A stretch of DNA of 64,000 nt from NAT127 sp041655035 (GTDB lineage: Bacteria > Pseudomonadota > Gammaproteobacteria > Pseudomonadales > Porticoccaceae), in the NCBI GenBank assembly GCA_041655035.1, contig JBAZCN010000003.1, positions 1 through 64,000 of the forward strand. Direction: 5' to 3'. This document shows, in pieces, positions 6,035-13,267 of the stretch (its first letter is position 1; each line of letters starts with the position of its first letter). A program made the position numbers and the translations under genes. Under the pieces are notes generated by a model. It had not been told where the DNA came from. It saw nothing but the letters and a program-made list of their open reading frames with translations, and searched no databases.

Positions 6035-8035
6035 TCAAGCCCGGCGCTGCATAAAGGCCGCTTCGTGGGCGAAGTTGGCGCGTACAAGCGCCTCGGCCTG
6101 GGCAGGAGCCACGCTGTTGCCGCACATGCGTACCTGCGCGGTGATCGTGAGCGGTATGCGGGGAATCTGGCGTGGGTCGCCTGGAACCTGCACCCCGTCC
6201 TTGAACAGTAGCCGGGGGTCTGGTATCTCATGGATGATGTAATCATCCGGGAACGACTGGGCGCGATATAGCTCCCTTGGCTTGAGCATCCGCAGCGTGA
6301 TGTCCACCAGCACCCACCAGGTTTCGCCGTACTCCATGAGCACCATTTCGGCTTCTCCAGAGAAGTGCTCTGGCAGGTGCTCTTGCAGCAGGGCGGCACA
6401 AGCCTTGGCCTTGCGCCGGTGCTCTGGGGTAAGTGCTTCCGCTGGCACCTGGACGCTGGAAACCAGGCCCATGCGCGCCTTGGTCGGGATGGTGTGCATG
6501 GATTCATCAAGCGCCTGCCACTGGCCGCCGGAGCCGTAGTATTTCACCAGGTAGGCCGTGACCATGCGCTGATTGCTGCCGGTGGCGGTGATCGTAGACA
6601 GCGGGGCGTCTGCTGGCCGACCGTCGCCATCGTAGAACCCGCCGTTGGCCTGTTCAAAGAACGTCGTTACCAGGGCGCTCGGTACGCTGCTGGCCGTCAC
6701 GGAATTAAGCGGCGTCTCGATGTGGCGTATGCCGTTGCTCCACCGCCGCGCGCCGGTGGAGCATGATTCGCCATGGCCCATGTCAACCAGCGTACCGGCC
6801 ACCAGGGCTTGCTTGATGCCTCCGGCGACCACTGTTCCAAGCGGTGCCTCCAGGTCGTGGGTGCGCGGGCGCTGTCCGCTCCTTTCGCCGTAGCCGATAG
6901 TGACCAGGTGCGCCCCGACGGCAGCATGGTGAATGCCACCGGCGGATATAGTGGAAAGAGGGCGCTCTACGCTATGCCCGCCAAGCTGATCTTCCTTGGT
7001 TCCGCGCATCGGGGCCAGGACGGGCATCACCACGGCCCGGTGATTCTCTGTCGTCAGGGTTCCGAACGGCTTGTCTGCTGCAACTGGCTTGCCAGAGTAG
7101 GCCGGGCCGCCCGCGCCGGTCAGGAACGGCGTCAGAACCGGCTCCCCCAGCATGTGGTGATTTCCGGTCGTGACGGTCGGCAGTGGATCTTCAATTCCTG
7201 CGCCTGGGTGGCCGCTGGTGTTGGTGACGATAAAGGGCGCGTCACTGGTGAGGACATGCCGCCAAAGCCCCTTGGCGACGCGCCGCTGGGTGTTGGTGGC
7301 AAGCGCCTTCTTTCTGTCGAAGATGCTTTGCGCGGGCAGGCCGAAGTCGATGCACTCGGCAGCCGTTCGATACGGTGCCAGCATGCCAGCCAGGACTTCA
7401 CGGGAAGCCGGTTCGCCGTGGGTGGCCTCGGGGAAGATGATGGGCAGCCCGTCGCGCCGGGCAACCAGGAACAGGCGCTTGCGAATCGTGGGTGCGCCGT
7501 TATCGCAGGCCCGAAGCTCTTTCCAGTCCACGGTGTAGCCGTGCTGCCGGAGCTGTCGAACGAAGGATTCAAACGTCCGCCCCTTGCGGGCCGGGCAGGG
7601 GCGCATGCTGCCATCGCTTCCTACGACTACCGGCCCCCAGGTCTGGAACTCTTCCACGTTCTCCAGCATGAGTACGCGCGGCTTGGTGAGAGCTATCCAC
7701 CGCATTCCAACCCAAGCAAGCCCACGGATATGCTTCGATACCGGGGTGCCGCCCTTGGCCTTTGAGAAATGCTTGCAGTCCGGGGAGAGCCACACCAGGC
7801 CCACCGGCTGGCTGTTCGTTACCTTGATCGGGTCAACATCCCACACGCTTTCGCACAGGTGCTTGGTGTGCGGGTGGTTGAGGGCGTGCATGGCAAGGGC
7901 TTCGGGATCGTGGTTGATGGCAATATCTACCGGGCGTCCGAAAGCCGCCTCCAGGCCGGTCGAGGTTCCACCCCCACCGGCGAAGTTGTCGATGATGAGT
8001 TCGCCATGGAACGGCAAGGCAAGTTGCGGGCGCAT
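6035..8035 (-). CDS. DNA C5-cytosine methyltransferase
   Basis: A 666-residue m5C methyltransferase acting on DNA with S-adenosylmethionine. Motif I FAGGGG (residues 18-23), motif IV SPDC (84-87, the catalytic Cys; PDC instead of the common PPC), motif VI ENV (125-127) and motif VIII TIRKR are seen. A long middle region carries the target-recognition part and returns to the catalytic fold near the C-terminus (GNSV). It is longer than typical (about 350-450). It probably protects phage DNA from host restriction. ATG 8035 has GAGGAAATC upstream; a terminator hairpin sits directly before it. Confidence 0.9.
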   Translation of the reverse strand: MRPQLALPFHGELIIDNFAGGGGTSTGLEAAFGRPVDIAINHDPEALAMHALNHPHTKHLCESVWDVDPIKVTNSQPVGLVWLSPDCKHFSKAKGGTPVSKHIRGLAWVGMRWIALTKPRVLMLENVEEFQTWGPVVVGSDGSMRPCPARKGRTFESFVRQLRQHGYTVDWKELRACDNGAPTIRKRLFLVARRDGLPIIFPEATHGEPASREVLAGMLAPYRTAAECIDFGLPAQSIFDRKKALATNTQRRVAKGLWRHVLTSDAPFIVTNTSGHPGAGIEDPLPTVTTGNHHMLGEPVLTPFLTGAGGPAYSGKPVAADKPFGTLTTENHRAVVMPVLAPMRGTKEDQLGGHSVERPLSTISAGGIHHAAVGAHLVTIGYGERSGQRPRTHDLEAPLGTVVAGGIKQALVAGTLVDMGHGESCSTGARRWSNGIRHIETPLNSVTASSVPSALVTTFFEQANGGFYDGDGRPADAPLSTITATGSNQRMVTAYLVKYYGSGGQWQALDESMHTIPTKARMGLVSSVQVPAEALTPEHRRKAKACAALLQEHLPEHFSGEAEMVLMEYGETWWVLVDITLRMLKPRELYRAQSFPDDYIIHEIPDPRLLFKDGVQVPGDPRQIPRIPLTITAQVRMCGNSVAPAQAEALVRANFAHEAAFMQRRA

Positions 8036-8049
8036 CGGATGATTTCCTC

Positions 8050-8077
8050 AAAAAAATAGGGCGCTCGATGGCGCCCT
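8050..8077 (-). terminator. Terminator between ssb and methyltransferase
   Basis: On the minus strand AGGGCGC-CATCGA-GCGCCCT is followed by ATTTTTTT. It lies inside the early operon, just before the methyltransferase ribosome-binding site, so downstream expression needs read-through or antitermination. Confidence 0.75.
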
Positions 8078-8141
8078 GGGTGTATTCGTGGTGAGAAAGG
8101 CCGTGGTCGGCCTGCACGTTGGTAAAGCGGTCGTGCTCCGC

Positions 8142-8654
8142 TCAATCAAAAGGGATGTCGTCGTCCATGTCGGCAAGACTGGTTGCCGGTGGCGCTGGCG
8201 GTCGTTGCGCGGGAGCTGCGCTGCGCGCGGGCGGAGCCTGTCGTGCTGGGGGCTGCCGTCGTTGGGCGCCGCCGTCGCCTTGGTAGTGGCCGCCGTTACT
8301 GCCGCCGTCGCCGTCGCGCCCGCCGCCCAGCATCTGCATCTGTTCGGCCACGATGTCCGTGGAGTAGCGATCTTGCCCGGTTTCCTTGTCCTGCCACTTG
8401 CGCGTTTTCAGGCGGCCCTCGATGTAGACCGAACGGCCTTTGCGCAGGTATTCGCCCGCAATCTCGGCCAGGCGGTTATAGAAAACGACGCGGTGCCATT
8501 CGGTGTCTTCGCGGCGTTCGCCGGTGTTGCGGTCTTTCCATTGCGACGTGGTGGCAATGGATATGTTGCAGATTGCGCTGCCGTCCGGCGTGTAGCGCAC
8601 CTCCGGGTCGCGCCCAAGGTTGCCAACCAGTATCACCTTGTTGACTGAAGCCAT
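8142..8654 (-). CDS. ssb: Single-stranded DNA-binding protein
   Basis: A 170-residue SSB: OB fold at residues 1-110 (ASVNKVILVGNLGRDPEVR, WHRVVFYNRLAEIAGEYLRKG, VYIEGRLKTRKW), then a Gly/Gln/Pro/Ala-rich linker and the acidic tip DMDDDIPFD that binds partner proteins. It acts in phage replication and recombination alongside ERF and the exonuclease of this operon. ATG 8654 is chosen by the conserved N-terminus; the longer open frame upstream is not SSB-like. Confidence 0.97.
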   Translation of the reverse strand: MASVNKVILVGNLGRDPEVRYTPDGSAICNISIATTSQWKDRNTGERREDTEWHRVVFYNRLAEIAGEYLRKGRSVYIEGRLKTRKWQDKETGQDRYSTDIVAEQMQMLGGGRDGDGGSNGGHYQGDGGAQRRQPPARQAPPARSAAPAQRPPAPPATSLADMDDDIPFD

Positions 8655-8682
8655 ATTGATTCCTTCTTGTGTTGGTGGCCCG

Positions 8683-8916
8683 TCAGTGCGCGCGCTGGCG
8701 GCGCACGACCTCGGCGGCCAGTTGCCTTGCGGCCCCGTCAATCGGTAGCCGCCCTGTGTCCATCATTCCGTTGCGCCAGCCGTGCCAGTAGGACTTGCTC
8801 TTGTCGCTGCCAGGCTCGGGTGCGCCGCCAAGGCCCGCCCGGTATCCTGCAACGCACTCGTCGTCATCCAGAAACGCCAGCTCTGCGGCGGTGGAAAGCG
8901 GGCTGTATTCACTCAT
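8683..8916 (-). CDS. Small protein resembling ribosome modulation factor / CrpP
   Basis: A 77-residue protein. ECVAGYRAGLGGAPEPG then SKSYWHGWRNGMMDTGR has the spacing of the RMF/CrpP-like motif (Gly-x-x-Ala-Gly ... Trp-x-x-Gly-W-x-x-G). Family members bind ribosomes or have been linked to other small-molecule phenotypes. Start ATG 8916 follows AGGAAAG. It overlaps the upstream gene by 8 bp, so it is coupled to it. The function in phage is unknown and the similarity is only at motif level. Confidence 0.6.
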   Translation of the reverse strand: MSEYSPLSTAAELAFLDDDECVAGYRAGLGGAPEPGSDKSKSYWHGWRNGMMDTGRLPIDGAARQLAAEVVRRQRAH

Positions 8917-9214
8917 TTGCTCTTTCCTCTGCCTGTACCGGCCAGCGTCCGCCCAGGCGTGTGATGAGCTGCCGGACGCCGCGCCGCCGCTCTTTGCTGC
9001 CGCGAACAATCCAAAGCCCCGTTCCGGGCCAAAAATCCACGACCGCGCCCTGGCCGGAAACGATCAAGTGAGATCCTTCGTTCTTCGATTCAAAAGAAAT
9101 GCCAGCCTCGGTCAGCAGCCTTGATGATGACTCACGATTGCTGCTGCGCCTGCGCTGGCTTTCCTCTTTCATGGCTGGGCGCACGTCGCGCCAGTAATCT
9201 CCCATGTCGCCCAT
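8909..9214 (-). CDS. Hypothetical phage protein
   Basis: A 101-residue basic, Ser/Arg-rich N-terminus (MKEESQRRRSSNRESSSRLL) followed by a small beta-rich domain (GISFESKNEGSHLIVSGQGAVVDFWPGTGLWIV). It looks like the short 'substrate-analogue' beta domain seen in many phage early proteins. It is inside the left operon, overlapping the next gene. I do not recognise a function. Confidence 0.65.
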   Translation of the reverse strand: MGDMGDYWRDVRPAMKEESQRRRSSNRESSSRLLTEAGISFESKNEGSHLIVSGQGAVVDFWPGTGLWIVRGSKERRRGVRQLITRLGGRWPVQAEERANE

Positions 9215-9235
9215 GGTGGCCTCCTGTAAGGTTTG

Positions 9236-9805
9236 TTATGAATGCGGCTCCCGTGCTGTGGCAAGGTGAGCCAGGGCGCACTTGATGGCCTCCGGCACGA
9301 GCCTGGCCGGGTCGGGGCAATCCCTGTCCGGCATGCGGATGAAGCCGAACTCAATGCCGTTGCTGATGAACTGGTCTGCCTGCTGAAGCGCCCTGACGCA
9401 CTGTGCCAGCGGCCCGGACAGCAGGCGCCGCACTTCCTTCAGCTCATGATTCCTGTACGCTGAATCGACGTAGACCCGGTGGTACTTGCTGGCGCCCACG
9501 AAAGCGTCAGCCGCTTCCTTGGTGAGATAGAACTGGCCGGTGTAGCGCCAACTCCATTCGTAGCCGGTGCGTGTCCAGTTCTCCGGCTCCTTGCCGAATC
9601 GGGTGTAGTAGCGGTCAAGGGCGCGGGATTTTTGAGGGTCGGCCAAGTCGCCCTCGCAAAACCAGCCTACATCGGAGGCGTAATCCGGGTCGATTCCCGT
9701 CACCAACACGCGCTCCTGAATGCAATACACGGGGCTGGCGGTGTATGCGTTGTCCTGCTCTTTGAGCTTGGCGGCCAGCGCGTCCAGAAACTCTACGTGA
9801 CCCAT
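9236..9805 (-). CDS. Hypothetical early protein
   Basis: A 189-residue soluble protein with no recognised domain. Aromatic-rich middle (VGWFCEGDLADP, YEWSWRYTGQFYLTKEAADAFV) and a helical C-terminus. Its stretch on loading tyrosine/tryptophan resembles phage early proteins of unknown role. Its ATG overlaps the stop of the DUF5131 gene by 1 bp (TAATG). Confidence 0.7.
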   Translation of the reverse strand: MGHVEFLDALAAKLKEQDNAYTASPVYCIQERVLVTGIDPDYASDVGWFCEGDLADPQKSRALDRYYTRFGKEPENWTRTGYEWSWRYTGQFYLTKEAADAFVGASKYHRVYVDSAYRNHELKEVRRLLSGPLAQCVRALQQADQFISNGIEFGFIRMPDRDCPDPARLVPEAIKCALAHLATAREPHS

Positions 9806-10731
9806 TACGATGCCTCCGGGAATCCGTTGTGTTCAATGCCGTTGAGCAGGCGACCGGCGGCGGACTTCCCGGCCCGCCCCATGATCGTGCCGTCTGGAAA
9901 TGTGTGCTTCTTTCCGTTGACGGGTACACCCTCCGCGTGGCCCATCATCGGAACCCACTCGCCCCATTGCTTGAACAGGAACGGCACACCTTCAGCCTCG
10001 CATTGGTCGCGCAGGCTTTGCGCCCATTCCGGGTGCATGGGGCGTGAGCCTGGGCCGCTTTCGCCGCCGGTTATCACCCAGTCAATGCGCGGGCGCAGCA
10101 TGTCGTCCATCGTTCGGAGCGCGTTTATTCTGGCCGGGGAAGCGCCGTCCTTCGCCGGAACGGGGATGTCGGTGAGCTTCACCGGCCCCAGCAGCGGCTC
10201 CATGCTCAAGAAGCGAATGGCAGCCGGTAGCGAGAGAAGCTTGGGGATGTCGCGGTCTGCTTCCTGCTGGTTCACTACCGTTATGCCCAGCCAGACATTG
10301 CTGGGAAGGCGCGGCTCATCCAGCAGGTCGAGCCAGAACAGGCGCTGGGCAACTTCCGCCATCATGGCGGCGACGTTGCCGACGCGCTTGGTGACAAGCA
10401 GCCAGTCCAGGTGAGGGGTGCGCTCAATGAGCTGGAACAGGTCGGCCCGCCAGGACGCCGGTACGGCGTTGTCGAATACGTCCGCCAATGAGGCGGAGAA
10501 GACGCGGTAGCGGATGCCCTGGCGCTCGGCGTTGGCGTTCCAGGTCAAGGGCTTGCGCCAGTATGAATCCCTGGTGCGGTGCCGCTCTGCTCCAGAACCC
10601 CACTCAACAAGCCCGCTGCGCTTTGCCCAGCCTTCGGCGTAGCAGTTGTCGCAGCCCGGCCCCACGCGCTGGCAACCATACCAGGGGTTGAAGGTGTGAT
10701 TTGCCCACTCGATTTTCGTGTTCTCGGCCAT
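9805..10731 (-). CDS. DUF5131 / phage Gp37-Gp68 family protein
   Basis: A 308-residue member of the Gp37/Gp68 (DUF5131) family. Seen: IEWANHTFNPWYGC then GPGCDNCYAE (cysteine cluster C-x(n)-GC-x2-CYA), HLDWLLVTKR, LPSNVWLGITV, IRFLSMEPLLGPV, DWVITGGESG and GVPFLFKQWG. The cysteine cluster and TIM-barrel-like pattern recall radical-SAM enzymes, but the spacing is not the classical CxxxCxxC and the activity is not established. ATG 10731 is preferred over TTG 10737. It is coupled to the upstream gene. Confidence 0.85.
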   Translation of the reverse strand: MAENTKIEWANHTFNPWYGCQRVGPGCDNCYAEGWAKRSGLVEWGSGAERHRTRDSYWRKPLTWNANAERQGIRYRVFSASLADVFDNAVPASWRADLFQLIERTPHLDWLLVTKRVGNVAAMMAEVAQRLFWLDLLDEPRLPSNVWLGITVVNQQEADRDIPKLLSLPAAIRFLSMEPLLGPVKLTDIPVPAKDGASPARINALRTMDDMLRPRIDWVITGGESGPGSRPMHPEWAQSLRDQCEAEGVPFLFKQWGEWVPMMGHAEGVPVNGKKHTFPDGTIMGRAGKSAAGRLLNGIEHNGFPEAS

Positions 10732-10733
10732 GG

Positions 10734-11261
10734 TCAATCATCCTTGTTCTTGGCGTCGTGCTCCGCCTTCGCCTGTCGGTAGTGAGCTTCGGAGCAAAAG
10801 CCTTGGCCCATCCATAGATGGTGTGATGGGCGACCGCAGAAGCAGACAGGGAATGGGTCGGCGCGGTTGGCGTCAAACCATGCTTGCGCCTCTTTTCCAT
10901 ACGGCTCATCCTCGTCAGGGATGTGGCCGGGGCCGAATAGACCGTTTTGAATCCAGACCATGGCCGCATCAGCACCCCGTCCGTGCTGCCACTCAATCCA
11001 TGCTGCCTGGTTGGCTACCACCATGTCGTGGATGATCTTGCCCAGGTCGTTGCCAACGCTCTTGAGTCTGGCTACTTCGTTCTCAAGCGCGTGACTTCGG
11101 TCGCGCAGGATCTGCTGAATCAAGGCATCAACGGCCATTTCGCTGCCGAACTCCACGTAGCCCTGGGCGTTGATTCTGCCGCCGACGTGGGCCACGCGCT
11201 GCGCCAGCGTCATGCCCTTGGTGGGGCTGTCGGCGGCTGGTGTTTTGCTTTCTTCTGTCAT
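10734..11261 (-). CDS. Hypothetical protein with C-terminal zinc-binding-like segment
   Basis: A 175-residue protein. Helical N-terminal two thirds (MTLAQRVAHVGGRINAQGYVEFG) and a C-terminal cluster PVCFCGRPSHHLWMGQGFCSEAHY that could bind zinc. It overlaps its neighbours by 4 bp on the upstream side, so it is part of the polycistronic early operon. Unknown function. Confidence 0.7.
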   Translation of the reverse strand: MTEESKTPAADSPTKGMTLAQRVAHVGGRINAQGYVEFGSEMAVDALIQQILRDRSHALENEVARLKSVGNDLGKIIHDMVVANQAAWIEWQHGRGADAAMVWIQNGLFGPGHIPDEDEPYGKEAQAWFDANRADPFPVCFCGRPSHHLWMGQGFCSEAHYRQAKAEHDAKNKDD

Positions 11262-11452
11262 TTCGACCTCAATTGGTTCATGTGTTCCAGGACATCACGC
11301 TCGGCGGACTCGGTGACGGGGTGATGCCCCAGCGCGCGCCCGCACTGGCCGTCTTCCAGTGCGGCGATGGTCAATTGCTCCACCAGCTCGGTGTGCTCTT
11401 TCTTCCATCGCTCCAGGGCTTCGTGGGAAAGGTTGATGATGGCCGCTGTCAT
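11258..11452 (-). CDS. Small hypothetical protein
   Basis: 64 residues, helical, starting MTAAIINLSHEALERWKKEH. The ATG overlaps the stop of the preceding gene (ATGA-type, 4 bp) and its own stop overlaps the next start, which supports translation. No recognised domain. Confidence 0.65.
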   Translation of the reverse strand: MTAAIINLSHEALERWKKEHTELVEQLTIAALEDGQCGRALGHHPVTESAERDVLEHMNQLRSK

Positions 11453-11982
11453 GCTTCAGCGCCGGACAGGGCGGCTTGTTGCTTGGCGTCCTGAATTCGG
11501 CTCAAGTGCGTCAGGTAGTAGACGGCGGCTTCCACCTCTTCCGGCATCAATATCTGAGGGTCGCGGTTGCGGGTTTCGTCCAGTAGGCCAATGGAGAAAA
11601 TCAAGGAGCCATGCTTCGGGCCGTAGCCGTAGCCATGGTCTGATCGTTGACCGTGCCAGCGGTCGTAGCTCTTCGTGCTGAAGTGCTGTTCCCACAGTTT
11701 GCCGCCGCCGTGCAGGGATAATTCCTTGATGGCATCATGCAGGGCGCTGGCGCGATCCTCCCCGGCGCTGGCGTAGCTGCCATGAACGCGCAACACGGTT
11801 TCTGCCAGGGCAATCTGGTCGCTATCAAGGCCAGAGACAGACTCGTTTATGGACTGCCTGATCTTGGAGATTCGTTCCCGAATGGCGGTGCGGTTGGCGT
11901 TGTATTCGTCATCCAGGCTCTTCAGCGACTGCTGGGCGGCGTGTAGTGCCACATAAGATTCTGTCAGTCTGCTACTCCGCAT
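11449..11982 (-). CDS. Hypothetical coiled-coil early protein
   Basis: 177 residues. The N-terminal half is a likely coiled coil (YVALHAAQQSLKSLDDEYN, AIRERISKIRQSINESV). The C-terminal half is mixed (LIFSIGLLDETRNRDPQILMPEEVEAAVYYL). Start ATG 11982 is chosen because GGAGGT lies seven bases upstream, inside the end of rdgC. No family recognised. Confidence 0.7.
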   Translation of the reverse strand: MRSSRLTESYVALHAAQQSLKSLDDEYNANRTAIRERISKIRQSINESVSGLDSDQIALAETVLRVHGSYASAGEDRASALHDAIKELSLHGGGKLWEQHFSTKSYDRWHGQRSDHGYGYGPKHGSLIFSIGLLDETRNRDPQILMPEEVEAAVYYLTHLSRIQDAKQQAALSGAEA

Positions 11983-12871
11983 GGCGTTCACCTCCAAGCC
12001 CTTCCACCAGGTCATCAATCAGCCGGGAAAGCTCGCCGCTCATCAGGGTGAAATCGGAATCGAATTGCTCGGTTTCGTCTTCGGCAGGGGCGCGGCCCTC
12101 TTGCAGCACGTCCAGCGGCACAATGCGCTTCAGCTCCATGCCGTCGGTGAGCATGAAAGAAACCTTATCCGCCCAGGTCAGCGCCATGCGGGTGCATTGC
12201 TTACCGGCTTCGACGTGGCGCCGGGCGTCGTCCAGCTCCACGGTTTCGCGGACATATCGCACCGCGCCGCCGCTTTCTGACGTGGAGCGCAGCTCGGTGT
12301 CGCTGTCGATGGTGAAGTTGGCTGGCGGTTCATCGCTGATAAGCCAGTTGGACATGGCTGCCGCCGGTGACACCTCGGTGTAGAGCGGCATGGCGGGGAA
12401 GGGGTCAAGCGCCTTGGCAAGAGCGCCCATTACCTCATCGCTCTTTGCTGCCGTGGCCGTGTCGATCACCAGCCAGCGGTTCTTGATGTCAATCCACACG
12501 CGGGTGTCGCGGTACTGGCTGAATGCCTTGGGAAGCAGCTCATCGGTGATCTGCTCCTTGATTTCCTTCATCTGCCTGCGGCCAGGCCGGTAGCCTTGCT
12601 GCTCTTCGACCTCTTTGGCGCGGGCGGCGGTGAATTGGTTGATGACGGTCGTTGGCAGAATCTTCGACTCCACGCGCAGCGTCAGCAGGTAGTTGCCGTC
12701 GATGGCATGCACCAGGCCGGATTCAGGGCGAGGTGGAACCCAGCCCATTGCCGTCATTTCAGTTGCACCGCCAGGGCGAAACGCCGTTGCCCCCAGAGCA
12801 TCCTCAAGGGCAGTGGCGTCCAGGCTCCAGGCGGGTGAAAGCCGGAAGATTCTTAGGTTTTTGAACCACAT
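11972..12871 (-). CDS. rdgC: RdgC-like recombination-associated protein
   Basis: A 299-residue RdgC (full family length). RdgC forms a ring dimer around double-stranded DNA and limits RecA. Seen: MWFKNLRIFRL at the N-terminus, GWVPP, HAIDGNYLLTLRVESKILP, YRPGRRQMKEIKEQITDELLPKAF (quoted in two overlapping parts), DTATAAKSDEVMGAL and FTLMSGELSRLIDDL. It sits with ERF, YqaJ and SSB in one operon, suggesting that the phage manages recombination at its replicating ends or forks. Confidence 0.93.
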   Translation of the reverse strand: MWFKNLRIFRLSPAWSLDATALEDALGATAFRPGGATEMTAMGWVPPRPESGLVHAIDGNYLLTLRVESKILPTTVINQFTAARAKEVEEQQGYRPGRRQMKEIKEQITDELLPKAFSQYRDTRVWIDIKNRWLVIDTATAAKSDEVMGALAKALDPFPAMPLYTEVSPAAAMSNWLISDEPPANFTIDSDTELRSTSESGGAVRYVRETVELDDARRHVEAGKQCTRMALTWADKVSFMLTDGMELKRIVPLDVLQEGRAPAEDETEQFDSDFTLMSGELSRLIDDLVEGLGGERHAE

Positions 12872-12892
12872 GATGAATTCCTTTTGTTGGGC

Positions 12893-13267
12893 CTATTCGG
12901 CGTGGCCCGTGTTGATCTGCATAGGGGTGGATTCGACAATGGCGATGATTTCGCTCATGGCTTCGCGTGTGCTGATTCCGCCTTCTGCCTGATGTCTTTG
13001 AATGACGGCGGAAATTTGGGTTAGGGCCGCCTCCGCGCCAACTTCCTGGCTTTTTTCAATCGCCGGAATGGGGCGCAGCTTGGGGAAATCTTTTATGCGA
13101 CACGCTTCTTCTATCGCTGCTTTTAAGGAGGCAACAATCGGCCTAGTGTCCTCATCATCCAATGTGATTGATTCGATGCCTCCGCATGACGGGCAAAAAC
13201 GAATGGCGGGATTTTGCCCGGCCAGCGCCGGGCTGGCCGGGGGGCTGCCGTGATGCTGGCCGTCCAT
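12893..13267 (-). CDS. Hypothetical protein with N-terminal CPSCG zinc knuckle
   Basis: 124 residues with FCPSCGG near residue 24, a single CxxC that may be half of a zinc site, then helices with no family signature. ATG 13267 overlaps the stop of the YqaJ gene (TAATG) and is preceded by AGAGGT. Restart coupling to the recombinase gene is likely. Confidence 0.65.
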   Translation of the reverse strand: MDGQHHGSPPASPALAGQNPAIRFCPSCGGIESITLDDEDTRPIVASLKAAIEEACRIKDFPKLRPIPAIEKSQEVGAEAALTQISAVIQRHQAEGGISTREAMSEIIAIVESTPMQINTGHAE

